The notes: a model not told the origin generated them from the letters alone. 41,260 nt of DNA from an uncultured Agathobaculum sp. (GCF_944384735.1 NZ_CALWUN010000015.1:1-41260), one strand, 5' to 3'. Positions 22,803-33,932 are shown, counted from the stretch's first letter. Translations and numbers: made by a program.

Positions 22803-24155
22803 ATGAGAAATAATAACGACTCTGTGTTCCGCGACGCACCCATCCCCAAGGCTGTTGCACAGATGGCCGTGCCGACCATGCTGAGCATGCTGGTCGTCGT
22901 GCTGTACAACATGGTCGACACCTTCTTCGTCGGCCAGACGGGCGACGCCAATCAGGTCGCGGCCGTCTCGGTCGCAACGCCGGTGTTCCTCATCCTGATG
23001 GCGTTCGGCAATATGTTCGGTATCGGCGGCTCGTCGCTCATTTCCCGCCTGCTGGGCGCGGGCGAGGGCGAACGCGCCAAAAAGGTGAGTGCATTCTGCT
23101 GCTACGGCTCGCTCATCTGGGGCGTTGTGATGATTTTCGTGTTCCTCGGCGCGATGCCGTTTATCCTGTCGGTGATCGGCACGAGCGAGGCGACCATCGG
23201 CTTTGCGCACGACTACCTGTTCTGGATCTCGCTCGGCGCGCCGTTCATCATTTTTTCCAACGGTTTCTGCAACCTCATCCGCGGCGAGGGCGCGGCGACC
23301 GCGTCGATGGTCGGCAACATGGTCGGCACGGTGGTCAACATCATCCTCGACCCCATCATGATCCTTGCGCTGAACTGGGGCGTCGCGGGCGCGGCCATTG
23401 CGACCGTCATCGGCAACATCTGCGCATGCTTTTTCTACCTGTTCTACTTCCTGCGCGGCAAAACCGTGCTGTCCATCCACCCGCGCGACTTTGCCGTGCG
23501 CGGCATCCTCGGCGGCGTGGTCGCCATCGGCCTGCCCGCCTCGCTCAACAACATCCTGATGAGTCTGTCCAACATCCTGCTCAACAAATACCTCGCGGGC
23601 TACGGCGATAACGCGGTCGCGGGCATGGGTGTGGCCATGAAGGCCAACATGCTCGTCGTGTTCGTCCAGCTTGGTCTTGCCATGGGCGTGCAGCCGCTCA
23701 TCGGCTTTGCCTACGGCGCGAACAACATCCGCCGCGTGCGCGGGGTGGTCAACTTCTCGGCTATCTGCACGACCATCATGGGCATTATCCTGACCGCGGT
23801 CTACTGGTTCACGGCGGACTCGATCATCTCGGTCTTTATCAACGACACGGCGGTCATCGAGGCGGGAGTGCCCATGCTGCGCGCGCTGATGTTCTCCGCG
23901 CCGGTGCTCGGCATCATGTTCGTGCTGCAGAACGCCCTGCAGGCGATGGGACGCGCGGCGGCGGCGCTCGTGCTGGCGGTCAGCCGACAGGGCTTCATCT
24001 TTGTGCCCTGCGTCATCATTGCGGGCGCGTACCTCGGCCTGAACGGCATCATCTTCTCGCAACCCGCGGCCGACCTGTTCTCGGTCGTCATGAGTATCAT
24101 CATGTTCATCTACATCACCAAGCGTCTCGCCCGGCAGGCCGGGCCTGCGGCATAA
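22803..24155 (+). CDS. MATE family multidrug efflux transporter
   Basis: 450 residues, 12 predicted membrane helices in two homologous halves. N-terminal signature: MAVPTMLSMLVVVLYNMVDT, then FGIGGSSLISRLLGAGE. Second half: GLPASLNNILMSLSNILLN, then LGLAMGVQPLIGFAYGANN. Exports cationic drugs or metabolites using Na+ or H+; substrate unknown. AGGAGG precedes ATG 22803. Controlled by the adjacent MarR protein by operator sharing. Confidence 0.94.
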   Translation: MRNNNDSVFRDAPIPKAVAQMAVPTMLSMLVVVLYNMVDTFFVGQTGDANQVAAVSVATPVFLILMAFGNMFGIGGSSLISRLLGAGEGERAKKVSAFCCYGSLIWGVVMIFVFLGAMPFILSVIGTSEATIGFAHDYLFWISLGAPFIIFSNGFCNLIRGEGAATASMVGNMVGTVVNIILDPIMILALNWGVAGAAIATVIGNICACFFYLFYFLRGKTVLSIHPRDFAVRGILGGVVAIGLPASLNNILMSLSNILLNKYLAGYGDNAVAGMGVAMKANMLVVFVQLGLAMGVQPLIGFAYGANNIRRVRGVVNFSAICTTIMGIILTAVYWFTADSIISVFINDTAVIEAGVPMLRALMFSAPVLGIMFVLQNALQAMGRAAAALVLAVSRQGFIFVPCVIIAGAYLGLNGIIFSQPAADLFSVVMSIIMFIYITKRLARQAGPAA

Positions 24156-24168
24156 CCGCTTGCTTTCC

Positions 24169-24211
24169 CCGGCGCACACCCCGCAAAAGCGGGCGTGTGC
24201 GCCGGTTTTTT
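24169..24211 (+). terminator. Terminator of the MATE gene
   Basis: Stem CCGGCGCACAC with an inner CCCGC/GCGGG and an AAAA loop, right arm GTGTGCGCCGG, then six T. Confidence 0.92.
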
Positions 24212-24230
24212 GCCGTTTTTGCCAAAAACC

Positions 24231-24244
24231 GCTGTCATGACAGC
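24231..24244. promoter_or_regulatory. 14-bp perfect palindrome upstream of methyltransferase
   Basis: GCTGTCATGACAGC, loopless, so more likely a protein site than an RNA hairpin. About 90 bases before the start of the methyltransferase gene, whose promoter is not clear. Confidence 0.4.
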
Positions 24245-24335
24245 CTTTCTTTTTGATTGCGCGGGGCGCGCTTTGGTGGTAGAATAAAAGCTGATAAATT
24301 GTATCAATCCCACACCGGAATGAGGAGTTACGTTT

Positions 24336-25208
24336 ATGTGGATCGCGGACAACTGGAAGGACTACGCCGTTCTCGACTGCGGCGGCGGCGAAAAGGTCGA
24401 GCGCTGGGGCAATCAGGTGCTCGTGCGCCCCGATCCGCAGGCCATCTGGCCGCGCGAAAGGAACTGCCGCGCGTGGGACAAGCCGAACGCCATTTACCAC
24501 CGCTCCAACGCGGGCGGCGGCCAGTGGGAGATCCGCAAACTGCCCGAGCAGTGGGCCATCCACTACGGCGGCCTGACCTTCCAGCTCAAGCCGATGAGCT
24601 TCAAACACACCGGCCTGTTCCCCGAGCAGGCCGCGAACTGGGACTTTATCGACCAGATGGTGCGCGGCGCGGGGCGCCCGGTCAGTGTCCTCAACCTGTT
24701 CGCCTACACCGGCGGCGCGACGCTCGCCGCGGCGAATGCGGGCGCGTCGGTCTGCCATGTGGACGCGTCCAAGGGCATGGTGCAGTGGGCGCGCGAAAAC
24801 GCCGCGTCCTCCGGCCTTGCCGATAAGCCCATCCGCTGGATCGTGGACGACTGCAAGAAGTTCGTCCAGCGTGAGATCCGCCGCGGCCGCAAGTACGACG
24901 CCATCATCATGGACCCGCCCTCCTACGGGCGCGGCCCGTCGGGCGAGACGTGGAAGATCGAGCAGGACGTGGCCGACTTCGTCGAGCTGACCATGGGCGT
25001 TTTGTCGGACAAGCCGCTGTTCGTGCTGATTTCCAGCTACTCGACCGGGCTTGCGCCGAGCGTTATGAGCTATCTGCTCGGCATCACGGCGGCGAAGCGC
25101 GCCAAAGGCAAGATCGAGGCGCAGGAGCTTGGCCTGCCGGTCGAGTCGACCGGACTAGTGCTCCCCTGCGGCTCGTCTGCACGGTTCATCGCGGAAAACC
25201 TCGTTTGA
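24336..25208 (+). CDS. Class I SAM-dependent methyltransferase (RlmI/COG1092-like)
   Basis: 290 residues. The N-terminal third is a beta-rich substrate domain. The SAM-binding motif is NLFAYTGGATLAAANAGA (about 128-145), followed by acidic VDASKGMVQWARENA (motif II). The active-site block IIMDPPSYGRG (near 190-200) is typical of the rRNA cytosine-5 methyltransferases related to RlmI and RlmK/L. Most likely a 23S rRNA methylase; the exact base is not deducible. The ATG at 24336 follows TGAGGAG. Its last codons form the left arm of the first hairpin of the array that follows. Confidence 0.87.
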   Translation: MWIADNWKDYAVLDCGGGEKVERWGNQVLVRPDPQAIWPRERNCRAWDKPNAIYHRSNAGGGQWEIRKLPEQWAIHYGGLTFQLKPMSFKHTGLFPEQAANWDFIDQMVRGAGRPVSVLNLFAYTGGATLAAANAGASVCHVDASKGMVQWARENAASSGLADKPIRWIVDDCKKFVQREIRRGRKYDAIIMDPPSYGRGPSGETWKIEQDVADFVELTMGVLSDKPLFVLISSYSTGLAPSVMSYLLGITAAKRAKGKIEAQELGLPVESTGLVLPCGSSARFIAENLV

Positions 25209-25385
25209 AACTACAGTTTCAAACGAAACCGTCGTGCCGGACAAATGCCCGGACACGACGCACGCTTCGAAAAGTTCCTTTGAAACTTTTCTCCGCACTG
25301 GTATAAAAAGCACGGGCAGAGCTCGCACTTTTTATGAATTTTGCGATAACTCGCAAAATTCTATTGAAATACGCGCTGCGCGCGT
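25201..25385 (+). repeat. Multi-hairpin intergenic array, copy B
   Basis: Six inverted repeats in the same order and spacing style as copy A: (1) 25201-25226, arms TCGTTTGAAACT around AC, with the methyltransferase stop codon inside the left arm; (2) 25230-25260, outer arms CGTCGTG/CACGACG enclosing CCGG..CCCGG; (3) 25269-25291, GAAAAGTT arms; (4) 25303-25335, ATAAAAAG arms preceded by ACTGGT and followed by GAATT; (5) 25336-25361, 11-bp GAATTTTGCGA arms; (6) 25371-25385, ACGCGC arms followed by GAGAC. Stem 2 has entirely different arms from copy A but an identical plan, which is strong covariation. Confidence 0.78.
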
Positions 25386-25412
25386 GAGACTTTTGAGACT
25401 GGATGTAACATT

Positions 25413-26261
25413 ATGTCTGAAATCATCAAAACCGAAAACCTGCAATACGCCTACCCCGTCGAGGAAGGGCAGCTGGCCGTGCCGGTGCTCAAGGGCGTCA
25501 ACCTCAAGGTAAAGCGCGGCGAATTCGTCGCGGTGCTCGGACACAACGGCTCGGGCAAGTCGACCCTCGCGGGCTGCTTCAACGCCATCCGCCTGCCGAC
25601 CGGCGGCGTGTGCTACGTCGACATGATGGACACGCGGGACGAGAACAACACCTATGAGGTGCGCAAGACCGTCTCGATGGTGTTCCAGAACCCGGACAAC
25701 CAGCTGGTCGCGACTGTGGTCGAGGAGGACGTGGCGTTCGCGCTGGAAAACATGGGCGTGCCGCCGCAGGAGATCCGCAAGCGTGTGGATGAGGCGCTCA
25801 AGGCCGTCGGTATGTACGAATACCGCGCGCAGGCACCGCACCGTCTGTCCGGCGGGCAGAAGCAGCGCGTGGCCATCGCGGGCGTGATCGCGATGATGCC
25901 GCGCTGCGTCGTGCTCGACGAGCCGACCGCCATGCTCGACCCGCAGGGGCGGCGCGAGGTCATGCAGGTCGTTCGTGAGCTCAACCGCAAATTCGGCATC
26001 ACGGTCATCCTCATCACGCACCACATGGACGAGGCCGTGCAGGCCGGGCGCGTGGTCGTCATGCACAAGGGCAATGTGCTGATGGACGGCACGCCGCGCG
26101 AAATCTTCACGCAGGTGGATACGCTGCGGGCAGCGTCGCTGACCGTGCCGCAGACGATCGAGGTGCTCTACGACCTCGGCCGCAAATACGGCGCGGATTT
26201 GCCGATTGATGCGCTCTCTGTGGGTGAGTGCGCGGATATTTTAGAAACATACTTGCAGTAA
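25413..26261 (+). CDS. ecfA1: Energy-coupling factor transporter ATPase EcfA1
   Basis: 282 residues. ABC ATPase with Walker A GHNGSGKST (about 43-51), Q-loop VFQNPDNQL, signature LSGGQKQR (about 145-152), Walker B CVVLDEPTAMLD and switch His in ITHHMDE. EcfA1 and EcfA2 form the heterodimer that powers vitamin uptake by several S-components through EcfT. The order ecfA1-ecfA2-ecfT-truA is conserved in Firmicutes. The ribosome site before ATG 25413 is poor and lies next to the end of array B. Unusually, array C separates it from ecfA2. Confidence 0.95.
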   Translation: MSEIIKTENLQYAYPVEEGQLAVPVLKGVNLKVKRGEFVAVLGHNGSGKSTLAGCFNAIRLPTGGVCYVDMMDTRDENNTYEVRKTVSMVFQNPDNQLVATVVEEDVAFALENMGVPPQEIRKRVDEALKAVGMYEYRAQAPHRLSGGQKQRVAIAGVIAMMPRCVVLDEPTAMLDPQGRREVMQVVRELNRKFGITVILITHHMDEAVQAGRVVVMHKGNVLMDGTPREIFTQVDTLRAASLTVPQTIEVLYDLGRKYGADLPIDALSVGECADILETYLQ

Positions 26262-26267
26262 TTCCAA

Positions 26268-26440
26268 GGGGTATCCATCCCCCCTGGATACAGCCAATGG
26301 TTCCTGAAAAGCCATTGGCTGATACCCCCGGACGCCGCCCAAGGCGGCTGGGTCGAGGACAACAAACCGAGATACATGCTCCCGGTTTGTTGGGATTTTG
26401 CAGTGTACTGCAAAATCCGTTTGAACGCGCGCTTTGCGCG
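26268..26440 (+). repeat. Multi-hairpin intergenic array, copy C (inside ecf operon)
   Basis: Between ecfA1 and ecfA2. Arms GTATCCA/TGGATAC (26271-26291); AGCCAATGG/CCATTGGCT (26292-26320); GCCGCC/GGCGGC (26334-26348); AACAAACCG/CGGTTTGTT (26361-26391); 12-bp GGATTTTGCAGT arms around GT (26393-26418); CGCGC/GCGCG (26426-26440) followed by AGAAA. GGGGTATC (26268-26275) can instead pair with GATACCCC (26321-26328), which excludes the first stem. The last two stems match those of copy B in type and spacing. Confidence 0.72.
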
Positions 26441-26466
26441 AGAAATGAAGTGGGAGGACGAATCCT

Positions 26467-27336
26467 TTGTCAACCATTCTGGAAACGCGGGGCCTGACCC
26501 ATATCTATGGCGCAGGCACCCCCTTCGAGCGCAAGGCGCTCGACCATGTTGACCTCAAAATCGAAAAAGGCGAAATCCTGGGCGTGATCGGCCACACCGG
26601 CTCGGGTAAATCGACGCTCATCCAGCATTTCAACGGGCTTTTGAAGCCCGACGAGGGCGAGATTTTGCTCGACGGCCAGTCCATCTGGAACGCCAAGGGC
26701 AAGTGCGCCCGCGAGACGCGCTTCCGCGTCGGGCTGGTGTTCCAGTACCCGGAGTATCAGCTGTTCGAGGAGACGATCGCGAAAGATATCGCCTTCGGCC
26801 CGTCCAACATGGGGCTAAAGCAGGACGAGATCGACGAGCGCGTCATTGAGTCCATGCGCGCGGTCGGGCTGGACGAAAGCATGGCGAACCAGTCGCCATT
26901 TGCGCTGTCGGGCGGCCAGAAGCGCCGCGTCGCCATCGCGGGCATTCTCGCGATGCGTCCCGAGGTGCTCGTGCTCGACGAGCCGACCGCCGGGCTTGAC
27001 CCGCAGGGGCGCGACGAGATCCTCGGCCTGGTGCGCGACTACCACAGGCAGTCGGGCGCGACCATTCTGATCGTGTCGCACTCGATGGAGGACATCGCCG
27101 GGCTGGCCGACCGCCTGCTCGTGATGAACCACGCCAAAGTGCTGTTCTGCGACACGCCGCGCGCGGTCTTTTCGCACGCGGACGAGATCATCGCGGCGGG
27201 ACTGGATATCCCGATGATCACCAAGGTCATGCTCGAGCTGAAACGGCGCGGGCATAACGTCGATACCTCGGTCTATACGGTCGCGCAGGCGCTGGACGCG
27301 CTGCGCGCCTGCAAAGCGGAAGGGGGCGCGCGCTGA
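26467..27336 (+). CDS. ecfA2: Energy-coupling factor transporter ATPase EcfA2
   Basis: 289 residues. Walker A GHTGSGKST (about 42-50), Q-loop VFQYPEYQLF, signature LSGGQKRR (about 145-152), Walker B VLVLDEPTAGLD and switch His in VSHSMED. Partner of EcfA1. The start is TTG at 26467, supported by GGAGG eight bases upstream; no in-frame ATG lies nearby. It ends in a TGATG overlap with ecfT. Confidence 0.95.
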   Translation: MSTILETRGLTHIYGAGTPFERKALDHVDLKIEKGEILGVIGHTGSGKSTLIQHFNGLLKPDEGEILLDGQSIWNAKGKCARETRFRVGLVFQYPEYQLFEETIAKDIAFGPSNMGLKQDEIDERVIESMRAVGLDESMANQSPFALSGGQKRRVAIAGILAMRPEVLVLDEPTAGLDPQGRDEILGLVRDYHRQSGATILIVSHSMEDIAGLADRLLVMNHAKVLFCDTPRAVFSHADEIIAAGLDIPMITKVMLELKRRGHNVDTSVYTVAQALDALRACKAEGGAR

Positions 27337-28139
27337 TGCTCAAGGACATTACCATCGGGCAGTTTTTCCCCGGCGACAGCGCGGTGCACCGGCTCGACCC
27401 CCGCGTCAAGATCGTGCTGACGGTCGCGTTCATCGTGCTGCTGTTTCTGGCCGAGGGGCCGGTCTCCTATGCGCTGGTGTTCGTGTTCCTCGCGCTCATC
27501 ATCGGCATTTCGCGCATCTCCCCGAAACTGGTCGTGCGCGGCCTCAAGCCGATCTTGTTCATCGTCGTGTTCACGGCGGTGCTCAATCTGTTCTACACCC
27601 CGGGCGACTATATCTGGCAGTGGGGCTTCCTGCACATCAGCCGCGAAGGCATCCGCATGGCGGTATTTATGGTCATCCGCCTGATGCTGCTGATCATCGC
27701 GACCTCGATGCTGACCTACACCACCAGCCCCATCCAGCTGACCGACGGCCTCGAGCGGCTGCTCGCGCCGCTCAAGATGCTGCACGCCCCGGTACATGAG
27801 CTTTCCATGATGATGTCGATCGCGCTGCGCTTTATCCCAACGCTCATTGAGGAGACCGAGAAGATCATCTCGGCGCAGAAGGCGCGCGGCGCGGATTTTG
27901 AGTCCGGCTCGCTGGTGCAGCGCGCCAAGGCCATGATCCCGATTTTGGTGCCGCTGTTTATCTCGGCGTTCCGCCGCGCGGACGAGCTCGCGACCGCGAT
28001 GGAGTGCCGTCTGTACCGCGGCGATGTTGGCCGCACGCGCATGAAGCTGCTCAGGATCGCCCGCGTCGACGTGTGTGCCGTGCTGGTCTGCGCGGCGCTG
28101 TTCGCGGCGGTCATCGTGCTCCGGCGGTACGGCCTATGA
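27336..28139 (+). CDS. ecfT: Energy-coupling factor transporter transmembrane protein EcfT
   Basis: 267 residues. Opens with LKDITIGQFFPGDSAVHRLDPRVK, the EcfT N-terminus (GQYxPGxSxxHRLDPRxK). Several membrane helices follow. The two coupling motifs are AQKARGADF and a downstream ADELATAMECRLYRG stretch, which dock on the ATPases. Overlaps ecfA2 by one base and truA by four (ATGA). Confidence 0.95.
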   Translation: MLKDITIGQFFPGDSAVHRLDPRVKIVLTVAFIVLLFLAEGPVSYALVFVFLALIIGISRISPKLVVRGLKPILFIVVFTAVLNLFYTPGDYIWQWGFLHISREGIRMAVFMVIRLMLLIIATSMLTYTTSPIQLTDGLERLLAPLKMLHAPVHELSMMMSIALRFIPTLIEETEKIISAQKARGADFESGSLVQRAKAMIPILVPLFISAFRRADELATAMECRLYRGDVGRTRMKLLRIARVDVCAVLVCAALFAAVIVLRRYGL

Positions 28140-28906
28140 ACATTGCAGTCATCTTGTCCTACGACGGGACGGCCTACCACGGCTGGCAGGTGCAGCAAAA
28201 CGGCCCGTCGATTCAGGAATCCATGGAAACCTCTGTCGAACGCCTGCTCGGGCAGAAGGTGCATGTCTCGGGCGTCGGGCGCACCGACTCGGGCGTGCAC
28301 GCGCGGCGCTATGTCGCCAACTTCAAGGCGGACTGCACCATCCCGATGGACCGCCTGCCCTATGCCCTGAACAGCTTCCTGCCGCCCGATATCGCGGTGT
28401 CGGGCGCCACGCAGGTGCCGGACGGCTTCGATGCGCGGTTTGACTGCACCCAAAAGGAATACGCCTATTATATTTTCCCGTCCACGCTGCGCAACCCCTT
28501 CCACGAGCGCTATGCCTACCGCTACAACTACCCGCTCGACATCGGGTGCATGCAGCAGGGCGCGCAGCGCTTTGTCGGCAGGCAGGACTTCGCCGCCGTG
28601 CGCAGCCAGGGCACGCCGGTCAAGAGCACGGTGCGCACCGTGTTCTGGTGCGCGGTCGAGCCGGTGGACGACCTTATCCGCATCCGCGTGTGCGGCGACG
28701 GCTTCCTGTATAATATGGTGCGCGCGATTGCGGGCACGCTGGTCTATGTCGGCGGCAGCAAGCTGACGCCGGACGATGTTTCGGCCATCCTGCGCGCGGG
28801 CGACCGCGAGCAGGCCGGGCCGACGCTGCCCGCCTGCGGCCTGTTTATGAACCGGCTGTGGTATGGGCACACGCCGGAGCTTGTCCCGTTCGGTCTGGAT
28901 AGATAG
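28136..28906 (+). CDS. truA: tRNA pseudouridine(38-40) synthase
   Basis: 256 residues. Starts NIAVILSYDGTAYHGWQVQ. The catalytic Asp is in GVGRTDSGVHA (near 52), followed by FDARFDCTQKEYAYYI and CGDGFLYNMVRAIAGTL. It isomerises uridines 38-40 in the tRNA anticodon arm. The ATG at 28136 overlaps the ecfT stop. Last gene of the ecf operon. Confidence 0.97.
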   Translation: MNIAVILSYDGTAYHGWQVQQNGPSIQESMETSVERLLGQKVHVSGVGRTDSGVHARRYVANFKADCTIPMDRLPYALNSFLPPDIAVSGATQVPDGFDARFDCTQKEYAYYIFPSTLRNPFHERYAYRYNYPLDIGCMQQGAQRFVGRQDFAAVRSQGTPVKSTVRTVFWCAVEPVDDLIRIRVCGDGFLYNMVRAIAGTLVYVGGSKLTPDDVSAILRAGDREQAGPTLPACGLFMNRLWYGHTPELVPFGLDR

Positions 28907-28977
28907 CGCAGGCGACAGTTTCATAATTTATTCACATCTTATCCCGCAAAACGCGATACAATGAGGAGATAGAACGC

Positions 28978-30240
28978 ATGAGCGCACCACAGCCCCCCCG
29001 CACCAAACAGAATATCGTCCGCTTCCCGTCCTCGCGGCGGGAACGCAAGCGGCTGCTGCGCGAAAACAAGGACCCCCGCGTGCGCATTACCGTGCTGCTG
29101 CGCGCCGTGTGCGGCTGGCTGCTGGTGGTGTGCACCTTCCTGTTCCTGCTGTCCAACTACCGGATGCTTTCGCCCTCGTCCATCCGCAGCGTGGTCGAGT
29201 ACGCGGTCGCGGGACTGCGGCAGCATGAGGGCGATATCACCTCGATCTATTACGAAAACGGCACGTTTTCCGACGCCGCCCTGTTTGAAGCCGGGCTGGC
29301 CTATGCGGACAACGACTCCCTGTTCCTCGCCCGGCCGGGCAGCGTGACCACCATGCGGCAGACGCTGGGCTACTCCAGCCCGGTGGTCGAGACGTGCGAC
29401 GACTATGTGCTGGTCTATGACCGCGGCGGCGTGAACGCCGTGCTGTCCAACGCCGCCGCGCCGGTCGCTAAGCTGGAGGTCGGCTCGGCCATCATCACCG
29501 GCTCGCTCGGGCAAAGCGGCCAGTTCGTGCTGGTCAGCGACGAGCCGGGCTACCGCACGGCGGTGGCGGTATATGATACCACCGGCAAGGAAGTATTCAA
29601 ATACCGCTCGTCGGAATACTATATCCTGTCGGCCTGCCTGTCGCCCGATGAAAAAACGCTGGCCGTGCTCGCCTTCCAGCAGGAGGGCGTGACGCTGACC
29701 ACGCATGTGCAGCTTTACGACGTGTCGACCGGCGAGCTGGGCGCGGACACCGCCATCGAGGATACCATGGGCATGACACTGTGCTATCCCGAAAACAACG
29801 CGGTAGCCGTGCTGTGCGACGACGGCCTGTACCGCATCGCCCGGGACGGCAGCACCGACCATGCGCTGACCGTCGCTTCGACCGACATGATCGCGTTTAC
29901 CGTGCAGGACGATGTGCTGGCGCTCGCCACCCGCTCCTATACGAGCGGCGCGCGCAGCGACGTGTACACCGTGCGCGGCGGCACGCTCAGCGGCCCCTAT
30001 CCGCTTTCGGAGGAGCCGTCGGCGCTGGCGGTTTCGGCCTACGGTACGGCGGTGCTCAGTTCTTCCGGCGTGACCGTGTATGACAAGGGTTTCACGCCGC
30101 TCTGGCGCAACACCGAAGCGGTGGGCGCGCGGCGCGTGCTGCTGACCGACGACGGCACGCTGTGCGTGCTGTACACCAAGAATGCGCGCCTGTTCACCGC
30201 GCGCAGCGAACATTCCGAGGAAGTAACCGATGTCAATTGA
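28978..30240 (+). CDS. DUF5711 family protein (membrane-anchored beta-propeller-like)
   Basis: 420 residues. A basic N-terminus (FPSSRRERKRLLREN) is followed by one membrane segment (about 40-62), then about 350 extracytoplasmic residues built from short repeats ending in patterns such as YVLVYDRGG, TAVAVYDTTGKEV and TLAVLAFQQ, as in PQQ/WD-like propellers. I recognise the DUF5711 layout; its role is unknown. AATGAGGAG precedes ATG 28978. It overlaps cvpA by 11 bases, and the pair forms an operon with the ClpE-like gene downstream. Confidence 0.8.
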   Translation: MSAPQPPRTKQNIVRFPSSRRERKRLLRENKDPRVRITVLLRAVCGWLLVVCTFLFLLSNYRMLSPSSIRSVVEYAVAGLRQHEGDITSIYYENGTFSDAALFEAGLAYADNDSLFLARPGSVTTMRQTLGYSSPVVETCDDYVLVYDRGGVNAVLSNAAAPVAKLEVGSAIITGSLGQSGQFVLVSDEPGYRTAVAVYDTTGKEVFKYRSSEYYILSACLSPDEKTLAVLAFQQEGVTLTTHVQLYDVSTGELGADTAIEDTMGMTLCYPENNAVAVLCDDGLYRIARDGSTDHALTVASTDMIAFTVQDDVLALATRSYTSGARSDVYTVRGGTLSGPYPLSEEPSALAVSAYGTAVLSSSGVTVYDKGFTPLWRNTEAVGARRVLLTDDGTLCVLYTKNARLFTARSEHSEEVTDVN

Positions 30241-30847
30241 CACTGTTTTATCCACCCTTGCCGGGCTGTGCAACCTGCCCGACCTGATTTTGCTGGCCGT
30301 TTTGCTCGTCAACGTGGTGCTGGGCTGGCGGCGCGGCTTCTTTGGCTCCCTGTATGGGCTGGTCGGCCGCGTGGTCGCGGTCGCGGCTGCGTTTTTCGCG
30401 GCGCGCTGGGCCGCGCCGCAGGTCGCGCGCCATGTGGTCGAACCCATCGTGGGCGACCTGTTCGAGCGGCAGGCCGGGGTTTCCGGCGCCGCCGGCGTGC
30501 TGGACGGCCTGCGGCAGGATGTGGCCGAAGCCGCGGTCTCAATGGCCGAGAGCCTTGCGTTCGTGCTGCTGCTCATCCTGTTCTGCATCCTGTTCGGCTG
30601 GCTGGTCGGCACGGCCGCCAAAAGCCTGCACACCGTCGCGCACATGACGCCGCTGGGCGTACTCGATTCGCTGGCGGGCGGCGCGGTCGGGCTGGCGGCA
30701 GGGCTGCTGCTGGTCGCGCTGCTGCTGGTCGGCATCTGGTGGGTGACCCCGATCGCCTATTCGCCGCTCGGCTGGCTGTCGCCTGAGCGGGTGTCGCACA
30801 GCCTGCTGCTGGCCAGGATCATTGATGTGCTGCCGGTGGCCATCTGA
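30230..30847 (+). CDS. CvpA family membrane protein
   Basis: 205 residues with four hydrophobic segments. The N-terminal LPDLILLAVLLVNVVLGWRR, then GFFGSLYGLVGRVVAVAAAF, is the CvpA signature (D..ixxixxxxGxxxGxxxxxxxxxG). In E. coli CvpA is needed for colicin V production and bile-acid tolerance; its molecular role is unsettled. Translationally coupled to the DUF5711 gene. Confidence 0.85.
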   Translation: MSIDTVLSTLAGLCNLPDLILLAVLLVNVVLGWRRGFFGSLYGLVGRVVAVAAAFFAARWAAPQVARHVVEPIVGDLFERQAGVSGAAGVLDGLRQDVAEAAVSMAESLAFVLLLILFCILFGWLVGTAAKSLHTVAHMTPLGVLDSLAGGAVGLAAGLLLVALLLVGIWWVTPIAYSPLGWLSPERVSHSLLLARIIDVLPVAI

Positions 30848-30885
30848 AACACGTTTTCCCACTTCCGCAAAGGAGTTTGACCAAT

Positions 30886-33183
<2,298 letters not shown>

Positions 33184-33192
33184 TCAGCACAC

Positions 33193-33222
33193 AAAAGCCG
33201 CCCTCCCATGGGCGGCTTTTTA
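33193..33222 (+). terminator. Terminator of the ClpE-like gene
   Basis: Eleven-bp stem AAAAGCCGCCC around 6 bases, right arm running into TTTTT. Confidence 0.9.
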
Positions 33223-33239
33223 ACACAGGAGGACGATAT

Positions 33240-33854
33240 ATGCACACCCGTTTCACCATCCGCGCCGGACAGCCCAGCGACCACCGCATCGTCGAAACCC
33301 TTATCCGGAACGCGTTTTGGGACGTATATAAGCCCGGTGCGGACGAGCACCTGATCGCACACCGTCTGCGCACCCATCCGGATTTCATCCCCGAGTTGGA
33401 TCTCGTCGCGCTGGACGGCGGGGAAATTGTCGGCAGTATCCTGTTCAGCCGCGCCGCCATCGTGCAGCCGGACGGTACACGCCTGCCGATTGCACTGCCC
33501 GGGCCGCTGGCCGTACAGCCCGACCGACAGCGCCAAGGAATCGGCGCAGCACTGCTGCGGCATTCGCTTGAACAGGCAAAGCTGCTGGGCTTTGCGGGTA
33601 CGGCGCTGACCGGCAGTCCGGACTATTATAGCCGTTTCGGCTTCCGTCCCTGCCGGGATTTCGACATCACAGACACCGAGGGCAACAACCCCGATTATCT
33701 GATGGTCATGCCGCTTGCGACGGACACGCTTCCTGCGGGCATATTGACCGAGAGCGAAGTATTCCACACCATCACCCCTGCGGACGTAGCCGCATTTGAC
33801 GCCGCCTTCCCGCCGCGTGAAAAGCACCGTCTGCCTGGACAGATATTCCAGTGA
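33240..33854 (+). CDS. GNAT family N-acetyltransferase (YhbS-like)
   Basis: 204 residues. The GNAT core has GGEIVGSILFS (strands 2-3), GPLAVQPDRQRQGIGAALLRH (motif A, acetyl-CoA pyrophosphate loop RQRQGIG, about 88-108) and GSPDYYSRFGFRPC (motif B, about 126-139). The C-terminal third is beyond the core, as in COG3153/YhbS proteins. Substrate unknown. CAGGAGG precedes ATG 33240, directly after the clp terminator. Confidence 0.88.
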   Translation: MHTRFTIRAGQPSDHRIVETLIRNAFWDVYKPGADEHLIAHRLRTHPDFIPELDLVALDGGEIVGSILFSRAAIVQPDGTRLPIALPGPLAVQPDRQRQGIGAALLRHSLEQAKLLGFAGTALTGSPDYYSRFGFRPCRDFDITDTEGNNPDYLMVMPLATDTLPAGILTESEVFHTITPADVAAFDAAFPPREKHRLPGQIFQ

Positions 33855-33932
33855 AAAAAACATCCTCCCCGGGAACATTCCCCCATTCCCGTGCATCTTT
33901 AAGGTGTCCGGACAATGAGACGAGGTGACACA

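Noticed and set aside
26268-26440. Hairpin arrays as CRISPR or integron attC sites
   Set aside because: No direct repeat of constant sequence with spacers is present, no cas or integron integrase gene is near, and arms differ from hairpin to hairpin.
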